Source: Zymoseptoria tritici IPO323
Taxonomy: Eukaryota; Ascomycota; Dothideomycetes; Mycosphaerellales; Mycosphaerellaceae
Reading direction: 5' to 3'
DNA length: 64,000 nucleotides
Assembly (NCBI RefSeq): GCF_000219625.1
Contig: NC_018213.1
Location: 1,172,055 to 1,236,054 of the forward strand
The position numbers and the translations under genes were made by a program. The notes beneath the pieces were generated by a model that worked only from the letters and a program-made list of their open reading frames with translations, was not told the DNA's origin and did not search any database. This document shows, piece by piece, positions 56,201 through 64,000 of this stretch (position 1 is the first letter of the stretch; every line of letters starts with the position of its first letter).

Positions 56201-56728
56201 ATCTCCGAAAACGAGGTCTTCTCGCCCTCTCCGATCTCAACCATCAACGTTCCTCATCCGGCCATCTTCGAGCTTGTCGGTCTGCCCATGAACTACGACG
56301 TCCTTACCGAAGAAGCCATTCGCCGCCGCTGCCCCACAACAGGCAAAGAACTATCCGACCCGGCCGTGTGCCTCCTATGCGGTGAGATTTTCTGTTCTCA
56401 AGCATTCTGCTGCATGAAAGACAAGTCCTTCGGCGGTTGCCATGAGCACATGAAGAAGCACGACATGCGAGTCGGCGTGTTCATCAATATTCGAAAGTGT
56501 ATGGTGCTGTTCTCGCATGATGGCGTGAGCGGGAGCTGGGCACAAGCACCGTACTTGGACAGACATGGTGAGCCGGACCCGACGTTGCGGAGGCACCATC
56601 AGTTGTACCTGAATCAGAAGAGGTATGATAAGTTGCTGAGGGACGTGTGGTTGAATCACATGATTCCGTCGGTCATTTCGAGAAAGCTGGAGGGAGACAT
56701 TAATCCTGGAGGTTGGGAGACGTTGTGA
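50273..56728 (+). CDS. UBR1: UBR1-type E3 ubiquitin ligase (N-recognin)
   Basis: Intronless, 2,151 residues; the start is the first ATG of the frame (MQSTSPAEANLKLEL). The UBR box at about residues 88-157 has the zinc ligands in order (CGHIF, CKTC, CVLCSKCF, DHEGH, CCDCGD) and binds basic N-terminal residues. The ClpS-like second domain follows at about 250-340 (FALVLWNDEKHTVDDVQNQV). An acidic run lies near 420-460. The RING region begins at about 1383 (CILCQEETDD) and continues with SCGHIMHFNC and CPLCKALGNT. The C-terminal autoinhibitory region has further Cys/His (CPTTGKELSDPAVCLLCGEI, CHEHMKKH). The family marks N-degron substrates for the proteasome. Length and order are normal. Confidence 0.95.
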   Translation: MQSTSPAEANLKLELIRQPFNFSNRFTSAADCHLRRILFRSLAAQREDYLRLFFPHGTPQDPSEQWSLRLAQGAVDGAEYTAAAKGTACGHIFKNGESTYHCKTCEADETCVLCSKCFESSDHEGHMVLISVSPGNSGCCDCGDPEAWKKEVRCTIHTADTGASPTAGKASGKEKGKGPADSLGSQLPPDLVWAIRMTIARSIDYLCDVFSCSPEQLRLPKSATSILQDERLSRLSPLYGDEPAEEHPEFALVLWNDEKHTVDDVQNQVARACRKSKKFGFEKAMEVNDIGRSVVQYSTDVSELLGMAEIIEQLKVTVTIRSARDTFREHMCATIIDWISDIANCAVGNEPYLLRNIVCEELLNPWRTGSQASNKDIGQAGIDDHETEDNDKFRRRYRAWMQPLRPAANVIRVEVEVDDTTNDDDDDENDDDEDYDEDYDDMDIEDDGMEIEIDEGRAAMGGIPTVDAADMDIDILDEPDDVTEALEATLGGYPPPPPPPPRGTRRRILTPADSDDGEADQTRPTSNAPYENVPQTPKAVKTRRLRPSKHWLEKPEAFKAPQPSEPREDLWQRVRLDYLILYDLRLWKILRIHLRHLYITTVVTIPHFKRVLGLRFAGLYTALAQLYLIADREPDHSIINLSVQMLTTPTITQEVVERGNFLTNLMAILYTFITTRQVGFPEDVNMRATLAFDAGAVTNRRMFHFFMDLRWLFQSEFVHYKLRFEPRYLLQFIDLVKLHQGVCPNVRATGEHVEYESDAWISASMIVKEVNKLCKQLAVAFEPGLKFDDGNANLERAIRTVAQVTMISAFGYERKRFHAAEHKNELSWDTVGPLYMSGKQYIVPFCEVQSAPMSFHHPLHYLLSWLLENGKSISRQDMRTLLHFAPGDLKDPWNVTKTTPPYRTPTSDELLVAIFDHPLRVCAWLAQMKAGLWVRNGITLRHQAHTYRSVSHRDVGYQRDIFMVQAGLVLCGSDEEAAGERFLAQMIHRWQLDDWTTGRYSGFNVPCEESQHMDMLEDFFHLLVIALSERGNLLPRTNEQDQHDKVLQHDIAHALCFKPLSFSELAGRVTEKVGESDDFSRVLESMTVYRAPEGLSDTGTFELKPEFIELVDPYYAHYSRNHREEAENIYKKHIAKKTGQKAEDVVYEPRLEKIEHGMFADLGAFTKTRLFVQLLGAALDFAATNDTMSPEIPVTRIETFLHMVLHLTVLALIEERSSPGSDSPFSDFASSEICGFHDREDRDGSTYDNFTRPTSLVKLLAANRNKPEYTSCHPTIQHILEHIQQRQPEKVSAAIPKDFLVDRSATDSPAALPAEEKERKKQEALARQAKIMAQMKQQQNNFLQNQGLSSFEDDFDDLEDDMSVVQEIEGVEPRRTWHFPTGNCILCQEETDDQRLYGTFAFLGESNILRSTPIEDEDYLREVINTPTSLDRSAEQVRPFGVAGDNKREVRKVGADGKILSTERQGLSKGFPHQREGIKGPVTTSCGHIMHFNCFELYLAATNRRHSAQIARNHPERIDFKEFVCPLCKALGNTFLPIIWKAKECAHEHELHLAQNFDAWLNDVDDKYPVDMVALANPSASSTDRRQQVHEYHANRSAQYVSNMFAPSLIQQNMQDLSLESSPASPLERRFPARAGHALSRLASLGMGGRGAGGIQSQFGGPEQGLPSEPTRLSDLWSAYRRVQESIKVNKLSLPATDAGAVNPVAALSRSLGLSVASFEITYRGVCSNSRGKSLVAELPDQVLTHLRIISETVESYLAVNVMQSESNGVVRETVRKRDIMTAQLFGTEHQSSMIRMKEIYGQFLFQDDIFLFFADWLCLMAPTVAEAASMLQLCFWAEMVKSAFVLRPAVTKQSEIPVNGESDNRLLKQAIISMGLELDGEDDQLKDRQIGLLRQLLDKYALAFLRKCAVLMLVRYGLEFECPYDLDPDAPELHRLTSLLHMPTLDEICAIFVSKSAPGLNLRFITSNWLHQAIFISENEVFSPSPISTINVPHPAIFELVGLPMNYDVLTEEAIRRRCPTTGKELSDPAVCLLCGEIFCSQAFCCMKDKSFGGCHEHMKKHDMRVGVFINIRKCMVLFSHDGVSGSWAQAPYLDRHGEPDPTLRRHHQLYLNQKRYDKLLRDVWLNHMIPSVISRKLEGDINPGGWETL

Positions 56729-57387
56729 GTGTGCGGTCTGACGTAGGTCTTTCGTTTGGGATGGCGTGGAGTTATTGCATTGCTGGCGTACGGAAGATTG
56801 ATTGTACTTTTCGATCAAGCTATACCAGATTGGTATGCATTGTTGAGGTGGAGCATACAGATGGCTCATGTCATTGATTGATAGCTCAGAAGAGTTTCAT
56901 GCACACCGTTCAGGAGACGCGCCCGGAGAAAAATACTGCACATTCTTATTCCAACCCCGCAAGCGAGATCGGTGCCGTGGTGGGCTGCAGCTGAATTCCA
57001 GCTCACTTCAGGCGTCTCTAAAAAAGCAGTCGAGCTTATCACTTATCACACTGCCAATGCGCGGCCCGTCTAAGCTGCCATCCAATGGCTCCCTCAACAG
57101 CTAGTCCGCCAATGTACCACACGTCGTATCCGAAGCTCTTATCGGGAAGGTATGAAGCTATACTGCTGGGGTCATGGAACCGTCGTCTCGTCATAAACCC
57201 CGCTCCAGCTATTGAAGAGGAGTTGGCCGGACTGCTCGTGTATCTTGGTAAGATAAAAGGTCGGTAAAAGCATTCCTCCTCTTCTCGTGCTCCCGTTCTC
57301 GTTGTCATCTTCTCATCTCCCTCGTCAATTTAGTCGAGCAACAGTCTGTCCACAAGTCCAACGATAGAAAGAGCAAGGCAAGCAATC
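56729..57387. other. Intergenic region, no confident gene
   Basis: Lies between UBR1 and formamidase. A + strand frame at 57085..57267 ends near a GTAAGA donor-like site, but no continuing exon exists before the formamidase start. Taken as promoter. Confidence 0.45.
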
Positions 57388-59268
57388 ATGGGCAAGAAAG
57401 CGATCAGGCATGCGGCAAAGGTCGAGTTGGACAAGGAAGCTGGGACGCTACCTTATTTACATGTACGAGCAAAGAATCACCTTGATGGCGAGCTGCTGCA
57501 TTAGGAAAACGCTGACCCCGGTGTGACAGAATCGATGGCACCCTGACAGTACGTAGCTCACGACCGCATCTCAGATACTTTTACACAACACCCTTTGCGG
57601 CCCGTACACTCATAGTCGCAGTGCCTGGGCTGACACAAGTGCGATTCCTGCAGTTCCCACCATCGGAAAGATTGAGAACAACGAGGTGGTCAAGATCCAA
57701 TGCGTGGACTGGACTGGAGGACAGATTGGAAACAATGACTCTGCAAAGTGAGGAACATTCGGGTGTGGGCCCAGCATGGCTTGACAGCTTCAGGCTATCT
57801 ATGCTTCTGGACTATTCGACTGGTGCTAACACTCGGATGTGATCTTTAGTGATATGAGAGACGTCGACCTCACCAAGATCCATTACCTCACTGGTCCCTT
57901 CGAGATCGAGACAGCCGAGCCTGGTGACATTTTGGTCGTTGAGATTCAAGATGTCCAGCCGTTGGAGGAGCAGCCATGGGGTTTTACGGGAGTGTTCTCG
58001 AAGAAGAATGGCGGTGTAAGTGCCTTTCTCCGTAAGACGAGCAGCGGACGCACGTACCATGCTAACATGTCATGGAACGCAGGGCTTCTTGGACGAGATC
58101 TACCCGGAGCCGTGAGTAATTCATTCTCTCCTCGCACGTTCCATATCGAAGGCGACTGACAACTCTCACTCCAGAGCCAAAGCAATCTGGGACTTCGAAG
58201 GCATCCACTGCTCTTCCCGCCACATCCCAGGTGTCAGATTCGCCGGCCTCATCCATCCTGGCATTCTCGGCTGCGCTCCCTCGCAAGAAGTGCTCGAGCT
58301 CTGGAACAAGCGAGAAGGCGAGCTGATCTCCGCCTGCGCTCACATGGATCGAGACGTCGCCAAACCACCCGAGCCGATCAACGTGCATGCCGGAACAGCG
58401 GATGAGAAGATCAAGGAGAAGGTTGGCAGGGAAGGCGCTCGCACGATCCCCGGTCGTCCTGAGCATGGCGGGAACTGCGACATCAAGAATTTGTCGCGTG
58501 GTAGTAAGGTTTTCTTGCCGGTGCATGTCAAGGGGGCAAAGTTTTCGGTCGGAGACCTGCACTTCAGCCAGGGAGATGGCGAGGTGGGTATCTCGTCAAC
58601 ATGACTATTTGTCGTGATTTGCCTCTGATCATCGTCCAGATCTCCTTCTGCGGCGCCATCGAAATGGCCGGCGAAATCACCATAAAGTTCTCGGTCATGA
58701 AGGCAGGCATGGAAGAGCTTGGCACCAAGAGCCCAGTAAGAAAACCCAAGGGCAGGAGGCCTGTGGCCGTCCGAGACTATATCCCGGACTGTGCCAGCAG
58801 GTCTCAGTCTGTGCTTACACCTTGTGTCCAAACCACCGCTGACCGATCCGCCCACCTTTCCAGATATACATCCCCGGCCCAGTCGAGCCACAATTCGGTC
58901 CTGGCCGATACATCTACTTCGAAGGCTTCAGCGTCGACGAGCACGGAAAGCAGCATTACCTCGACGCGACGATTGCGTATCGCCGTGAGTCCAATCTTGG
59001 TCCTCCCAAGCTCGTCCCCGTATCTGACCAGCCTATTGCAGAAACATGCCTGCGAGTCATCGAGTACCTCCGGAGATACGGGTACAATGACTACCAGATC
59101 TATCTGTTGTTAAGCTGTGCGCCAGTGCAGGGACATATTGCGGGTATTGTCGACATTCCGAATGCGTGCACGACGCTTGGAGTGCCGATTGATATCTTTG
59201 ACTTTGATATCACGCCGGGCAAGAAGGTGGAAAAGAGGGATATGGGAGCTTGTGCTTTCGCCAGTTGA
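57388..59268 (+). CDS. Formamidase (FmdA/AmdA acetamidase family)
   Basis: Nine exons: 57388..57462, 57530..57548, 57654..57747, 57850..58015, 58083..58111, 58175..58583, 58640..58735, 58864..58984, 59042..59268; 411 residues, the usual length. Exon 2 is only 19 nt and gives NRWHPD, joined to IPTIGKIENNEVVKIQCVDW. Conserved blocks are DVDLTKIHYLTGPFEIE, QPWGFTGVFSKKNGG, GLIHPGILGCAPS, EGARTIPGRPEHGGNCDIKN, GDLHFSQGDGEISFCGAIEM, YIPGPVEPQFGPGRYIYFEG and YLLLSCAPVQGHIAGIVDIP. It hydrolyses formamide to formate and ammonia, giving nitrogen. The end CAFAS is not a standard targeting signal. All phases fit, so the model is strong. Confidence 0.93.
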
Positions 59269-61835
59269 TTTCGAAAGAGTCTCGTCAATTGTGAAATCAC
59301 AAATCAAGCCTCTGTGTGTTGGTGTTCTGTGGCCTGTGATGGACGTTATGAACCAAGCTGCATCCTTCAGCCTGTTCGTAGGTTCCTATTTCTCGAACGT
59401 GGCTGACATGTGGTACACACGTTCTAGCTTTGCTTCCCCCAGCTCATGCCGAGAAAGCGATGAGCGGGTTTGAACGGTGTCGCAGGAGGGGGCAGAGGAG
59501 GCAGAGGAGGCAAGTCGTACTCGTGCACTTCATCCCACTCGATGTCAGACAGGGCGAGGGCATCGTCAACGTGGTATTCATCCGTCAAGCCTTTCCTGTA
59601 GCGTCTATAACGCTTCGCATTTCCGCATAGACGGATGTCGAAACACGAGCGCACTGCCAGTTCAGTTCCAATTGCGAGGGTTTCGCCTGCACCTGTGTTT
59701 TGTGATCTTCCGGCAGGAGCCTTCTTTCCGACGTGCTAAGCCACGCTTTTGAGGCCGCAACATTTGAATCTGCTCGAATCGAGTATGGCGTCAAAGGCTC
59801 GAGAAGCGGCGACGATGTACACCGAGACGCGAGACGTCCATGTACTTACGCCGTCAGCGACTGCTTGTGGAGAAGCAGCCTGTTCCCGGAGTAGCCTCAT
59901 CAACATCAGCCTCTGCAAGACACAACAGCGCGCGCAAGTCAAATTTTCGCAGAAGCCCGGACGCGCCGGTTTGTCGGGATTCGAGACTCATCCGGAGAAA
60001 ATAAGTTGAATCGTATGCATGGCATTGGCATAGCAGAGCCGCATATCCCTACCGTGGAATCGACACTCCGCTTCACCGGCGGACGAACATTCGCCAGGAT
60101 TCATTGATTGATGAGGCTTGATTATCGATCATCGATGTCGTAGGCTAGCAGCTTTGATGAGACTGCCGAGATTCGATCTTCTTTGTTGTTGATGAGTTCA
60201 CCCTCACCATTACCAATAGGAATCGAGCATCCACTGGAGGAATTGTAGCTTTGGGCCACCGGGAGCTAGTACTTATAAGGAAGTTCCAGGTTGCACGGTA
60301 CAGGAGCAGCCCAAAGATCCAGACCTCTTGAAGCTTGGTAGACGAGAAACAAGTTGACAACAACAATCACACCTCCGCAATCCGCATTGTGCTCCCGTCT
60401 TCAGAGATTTCCCAAGGATCGGGGCTGTACTACGAACTTTACTGGGTGGCTTGCACAAGGAGCCTGGAACACCCGGTCAGGGCTGACTTGGCGAACGGAC
60501 GCAGGTGTGATGGCTGACACGCGAAACGCAGATAGCGAAGCCGTGTGGGAGAGGCACAAATTCACAATGCTCGCAGCGCGTGCACGGTGATACTGCCATG
60601 AGGGTTACGGTACTCGTGGATGATTGTTGCGCTTCCCCGTGGATGGCGCCGCTGGTGCATGAGAGGAATGGAAGAGAGAAACTTCACTTCCGCGCCATCG
60701 ATTGTTATCGTGTGCCTGGACGACTGTTGCAAGGACTGGGCATGTCGCGATGTGGTCGGAGCTGCGAACCGGACGTCCATGCGGCGGAGGACCTGTTGTC
60801 GTTTGTGCATGCGGGCCTGATGTGGAGGACTAGTAGTGTTACTTTTACAGCAGCGAGGTAATAAGTTATTAGTTCTTTTAGTCTAAAAGGTATTAGGTAC
60901 TAAGCAGAGTGACAGGGCGGGACAGCGACAGCGTCCACCTCCTGTCTGGCCCGACCTCCCTCCCAGTAGTCGGGTTCGTTAGGTTGCTTTTTGGCCCATT
61001 GCAGGGGCTCTGGCTCTTCTCTCTACACAACATGTCTACACATGTCTGAATCGTGCCTATTCGACGTCGTGATCGCTGTCAATAGCATTCTCGTCGGCCC
61101 TCACGTCCATTACTCGCGGTCGCGAACCATTACCTCCACGCCACTCATGCCACCGACGAGCCCTCGAACCGCAGTATAATCGCATCAGCACACTACCACC
61201 ACGTCGCCTCCTCCGCTCTGCCTTACACACTTCCGGAACTGCGCGCCTCTCTCGCCGACCACGACCTCTCCTCGAACACCAGACCGCCCTTCCGACGCCA
61301 TCGTGGGAGACCTGTTGAAGAGAGCGCACGCTTCGAGCCATAGCTGCATCTCGACACAAGAGTCGGGAGAGTTTGGACAGTGACGAAAGTCACAGGCATA
61401 CTATTGAAACAGACAATTGCCGATGGACCTTGGACGCCATTGAAAGGATTACAGCTCAAACACGGTATTCGCGTCACACAGCAGCGGACGGCAAACCCAA
61501 CGTGGAATTCGCTACACAAGTGACGACTACTTCGAGCCCTGTGGAAGTGCCACTTTTGTGTTGTGCGTGGCCCGTGGTCGGACACGACCTGCGCGCATTC
61601 AGGCAGTGGTGCAGGAACCCACGACTCAGTCCGGCACGACGCATGACCCTGCGAATTCTGTAGGGCTGCAGTGGTGGAAGGGAAGCGGGACGTGTCGAGT
61701 AGGGAGGGAGTCGAGGAGTCGAGAGACTTCTCTGGGATCGCGTTCGCAACACCTGTCGAGTGGGAGCCGCGGTAGTGGGCGCGAGCGTTTGTGCGTGTCC
61801 GTGTCAAGACCCCGAACTCCTTTCGATCCGACACC
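59269..61835. other. 2.6-kb region without a confident gene
   Basis: A minus-strand frame at 59424..59654 includes an acidic part (DDALALSDIEWDEVHEYD) and a Pro repeat (LPPLPPLPPP) and could be the end of a small protein, but no family or start is recognised. A short A/T-rich patch (60860..60905) may be a repeat remnant. The last 700 bases are presumably the promoter and leader of the MIT-domain gene. Confidence 0.4.
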
Positions 61836-64000
61836 ATGCAGGCTGTTTCAGCTGTCCAGGGTCCGTTTGATGCCAACTCCGCATCCCAATCGCTGCTCCA
61901 GAAGCACCGACAAAATACTCGTTCTGGCTCACTATCCTCCGGCAGCGTTGTTACCATCAAGCGGCCAGAATCGCTATCGCGCATCCGCTCCGCGAGTCCT
62001 GCTGGCGACGCCGACTTGAACACTCTGCGCCTCAGGCGACCGTCTAGTGCTGGCGCCGACACGGAACAGGGGACTGGCGAGGGCATGGGTATGCACAGTA
62101 TCGATCGCTGGTCACATTCCACCACATCCAGTGCGGGCTCGCTCGCGAACACTCGACGTCAAAGGTCAAGCAGCGGCGCCGTGCTCTCATCTCTGGCCGG
62201 CCAGCATTACTCCTCGCCACAGCGCAAAGCGCCGCATCCTCCGGGAACTCAAAGGACGTCTACAGAACGTAGCCCTCAGCAAATTCGAAACCAATTGAGA
62301 ACTGATCATTTGCCCGCTGCGTCCACCGCCCTGTCGCCGACACCGACTACTCCTGCACTGACCGATCCGAATGAACCGGAGACGCCATCCACCTCAAATA
62401 CCGTATCGACACCTTCGGCCTACACGAACCCACCATACGACTACTTTCGAGGGAATGAGGATGCGTATGGTCCCGCAAAGGCGCAAAGAGAGTCGTTGGA
62501 TCGGAATCAGGCTGTGGCCAACACAATGGTCACCAGTTCACAGCCTGCCCAGGCGGAATATCGTCAATCGTCAAGAAATTCGGTATCTGGACAGCGAGCG
62601 AGATCATCAGCGGAGAGTAGCAATCGTCGGTCTCGCGAAAAGACGGAAAAGGACAAGAAGGCAATGTTGTCAAAAGCGCTACAGAAGGCTAATACAGCCG
62701 TGTTGCTGGACAATGCACAGAATTATGAGGGCGCTTTGGAGGCGTACGGAGATGCATGCGATCTGCTGCAGCAAGTTATGGAGCGGACATCGGGAGCTAC
62801 GGACAAGCAAAAGTTGGACGCCATTCGGGACACATACAGCAACAGAATTGTTGAACTTCGACTGCTCGTAGATGATCAGCCCACGGGCTACGACGAGAAG
62901 AACCTTCCGGCGAGGCCAATGAGCGACAACAGTCCGACTTCAAGTCCTCATCTTGGACCTGCAAGTCCACAATACCCTGGCATAGATGTCGTATCTCCAA
63001 TCGTGGGAGATGAATCGGCTCCACGACTGCCTCAAGCGAAAGATGATCGAGATAGCTTCTTCTCCAGAACGATGGCAGCAGTAGAGAACTCTGCCAGTTT
63101 CGACTTCTCCAACGGTCCGACACCGATGGGTGATCACACTTCTGGAGGAGCTGAAGATGATCGTGGTATCCTCCAGTCGGCGGACAGCAGACCGATGTAT
63201 CTACCGCCGCCAGAGTTTGGCGATTCGGTGCCACCCCCTCTGTCACCTAGACGATCACCAAGAATACCGGACGAATATGAGGATCGCTGGCAGCGCGAGG
63301 TAGAACAGTCTCAGGAAGAAGAGCCACCATCAGAGAGACCACGACCAAGCAGCAGAGAGTCCATGTCTTGGCTGGACACGATTGACGAATCAGTCTCATC
63401 ATGCTCCGATTCTGTGCATTCTGTGAACTCGCAGCAAGGGGTGCGAAGGAAGCACATACGAGGTCTCAGCGGTGCGACAGATCCTGATTTCGACGCCGCA
63501 TTCGATGCGGCTGTGGAAGCAGCATATGGAGAAGGGTTTGAACCAGACATGGAAGCTCGCAGACGAATGACAGCTTACGGTGGGAAAGCGAGGCACGAAT
63601 CGGTTCAGGTGCCCTCGTCAGAGATCGAAGAGATCACTCCTGGCGCACTGCAGACTTCGAGAATACCTCAGATGGACGATACCGACGACGAGGAAGAAGA
63701 GCGCATATTGGACGAGATGACCAATGAGTACGGACAAGGCTTCAATTTCGATCTTCAAACGAAATCGGCACTTCCACGGCAGTCCGACTCGAGTGGCTAC
63801 TCGAGGAGCACCTGGCAGAGTTCACAGATGTCAGACCGGGCTACCGCTGCTACTTCGTTATCGACGGTTGCAGAGGATCGCATTACAAACCGCATGTCGA
63901 CCATTCTGAGTGTCGCACCGCCTGACACATCAATGCTTCCTCCATGCTCGGCACCTCCGCGCGGATCACTTCCACGTCCACCAAGTGCTGGTGCCAGTAG
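61836..64000 (+). CDS. MIT-domain protein, cut by the window end
   Basis: Starts at ATG 61836 (MQAVSAVQGPFDANSASQSL) and stays open for more than 720 codons to the end of the window, so the 3' end is missing. The first 260 residues are Ser/Pro/Thr-rich and disordered. A MIT domain (three-helix bundle that binds ESCRT-III or microtubules) lies near residues 270-345: KDKKAMLSKALQKANTAVLL, DNAQNYEGALEAYGDACDLL, then AIRDTYSNRIVELRLL. Downstream it is again acidic and Pro/Ser-rich, with PPPLSPRRSPRIP and a conserved-looking ATDPDFDAAFDAAVEAAYGE. It is probably a membrane-trafficking or cytoskeletal protein. No introns seen in the visible part. Confidence 0.82.
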   Translation, partial: MQAVSAVQGPFDANSASQSLLQKHRQNTRSGSLSSGSVVTIKRPESLSRIRSASPAGDADLNTLRLRRPSSAGADTEQGTGEGMGMHSIDRWSHSTTSSAGSLANTRRQRSSSGAVLSSLAGQHYSSPQRKAPHPPGTQRTSTERSPQQIRNQLRTDHLPAASTALSPTPTTPALTDPNEPETPSTSNTVSTPSAYTNPPYDYFRGNEDAYGPAKAQRESLDRNQAVANTMVTSSQPAQAEYRQSSRNSVSGQRARSSAESSNRRSREKTEKDKKAMLSKALQKANTAVLLDNAQNYEGALEAYGDACDLLQQVMERTSGATDKQKLDAIRDTYSNRIVELRLLVDDQPTGYDEKNLPARPMSDNSPTSSPHLGPASPQYPGIDVVSPIVGDESAPRLPQAKDDRDSFFSRTMAAVENSASFDFSNGPTPMGDHTSGGAEDDRGILQSADSRPMYLPPPEFGDSVPPPLSPRRSPRIPDEYEDRWQREVEQSQEEEPPSERPRPSSRESMSWLDTIDESVSSCSDSVHSVNSQQGVRRKHIRGLSGATDPDFDAAFDAAVEAAYGEGFEPDMEARRRMTAYGGKARHESVQVPSSEIEEITPGALQTSRIPQMDDTDDEEEERILDEMTNEYGQGFNFDLQTKSALPRQSDSSGYSRSTWQSSQMSDRATAATSLSTVAEDRITNRMSTILSVAPPDTSMLPPCSAPPRGSLPRPPSAGAS

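Noticed and set aside
57085..57267. Small + strand gene before formamidase
   Set aside because: A single short frame near a donor-like GTAAGA, but no second exon exists before the formamidase start.
61223..62152. Minus-strand frame of 309 codons
   Set aside because: Shadow of the MIT-domain gene and its leader; the + strand has a recognisable domain in a longer frame.

Overview
This is nuclear DNA of a filamentous ascomycete (Pezizomycotina), most likely a Dothideomycete. Introns are short (about 50-125 nt) with GTAAGT-like donors, CTAAC/CTAAT branch sites and CAG/TAG acceptors. Genes lie close together on both strands. The two repeat blocks carry the mark of repeat-induced point mutation (RIP): CpA/TpG turned into TpA, Gln and Trp codons turned into TAG/TAA/TGA, reading frames otherwise kept. 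I do not name a species.

Left gene-rich arm (1-13.1 kb): a WW-domain protein; the divergent pair RPN3 (proteasome lid) and SPC34 (DASH kinetochore complex); a monocarboxylate-type MFS permease; a sugar-type MFS permease whose first exon is missing; and a FUS3/KSS1/PMK1-type MAP kinase with a possible spliced C-terminal extension.

Repeat island (13.1-34.95 kb): two RIP-damaged DNA elements on either side of one intact gene. Element 1 (about 13.17-18.59 kb) has clear 44-bp terminal inverted repeats. It carries a decayed integrase-like (rve/DDE) gene, a second decayed ORF of unknown function and a coiled-coil ORF on the other strand. The intact gene (18.80-20.80 kb) encodes a NYN-domain putative RNase. 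Element 2 (about 21.13-34.92 kb) has a 4.3-kb transposase-like pseudogene at its right side. To the left of that lie a duplicated exon-intron cassette, two decayed multi-intron genes, an epoxide-hydrolase pseudogene, a structured tRNA-like island and many minisatellites. A 12-bp word (TTTGCAACTAAA) recurs on both strands through element 2 only and may be a transposase-binding repeat.

Right gene-rich arm (34.95-64 kb): a mitochondrial carrier; a GBP2/HRB1-like three-RRM protein with a 2-kb intron; a secreted Cys-containing protein; a PhzF-family enzyme; a flotillin; an unrecognised protein; PYM (exon-junction complex partner) divergent from QCR9 (complex III subunit); a 2,151-residue UBR1-type ubiquitin ligase; a nine-exon formamidase; and a MIT-domain protein cut by the window end. 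These are housekeeping and signalling genes with no obvious shared pathway. No tRNA, rRNA or CRISPR array was found.

Exons were placed by eye from reading frame, splice consensus and family knowledge; none is transcript-confirmed.
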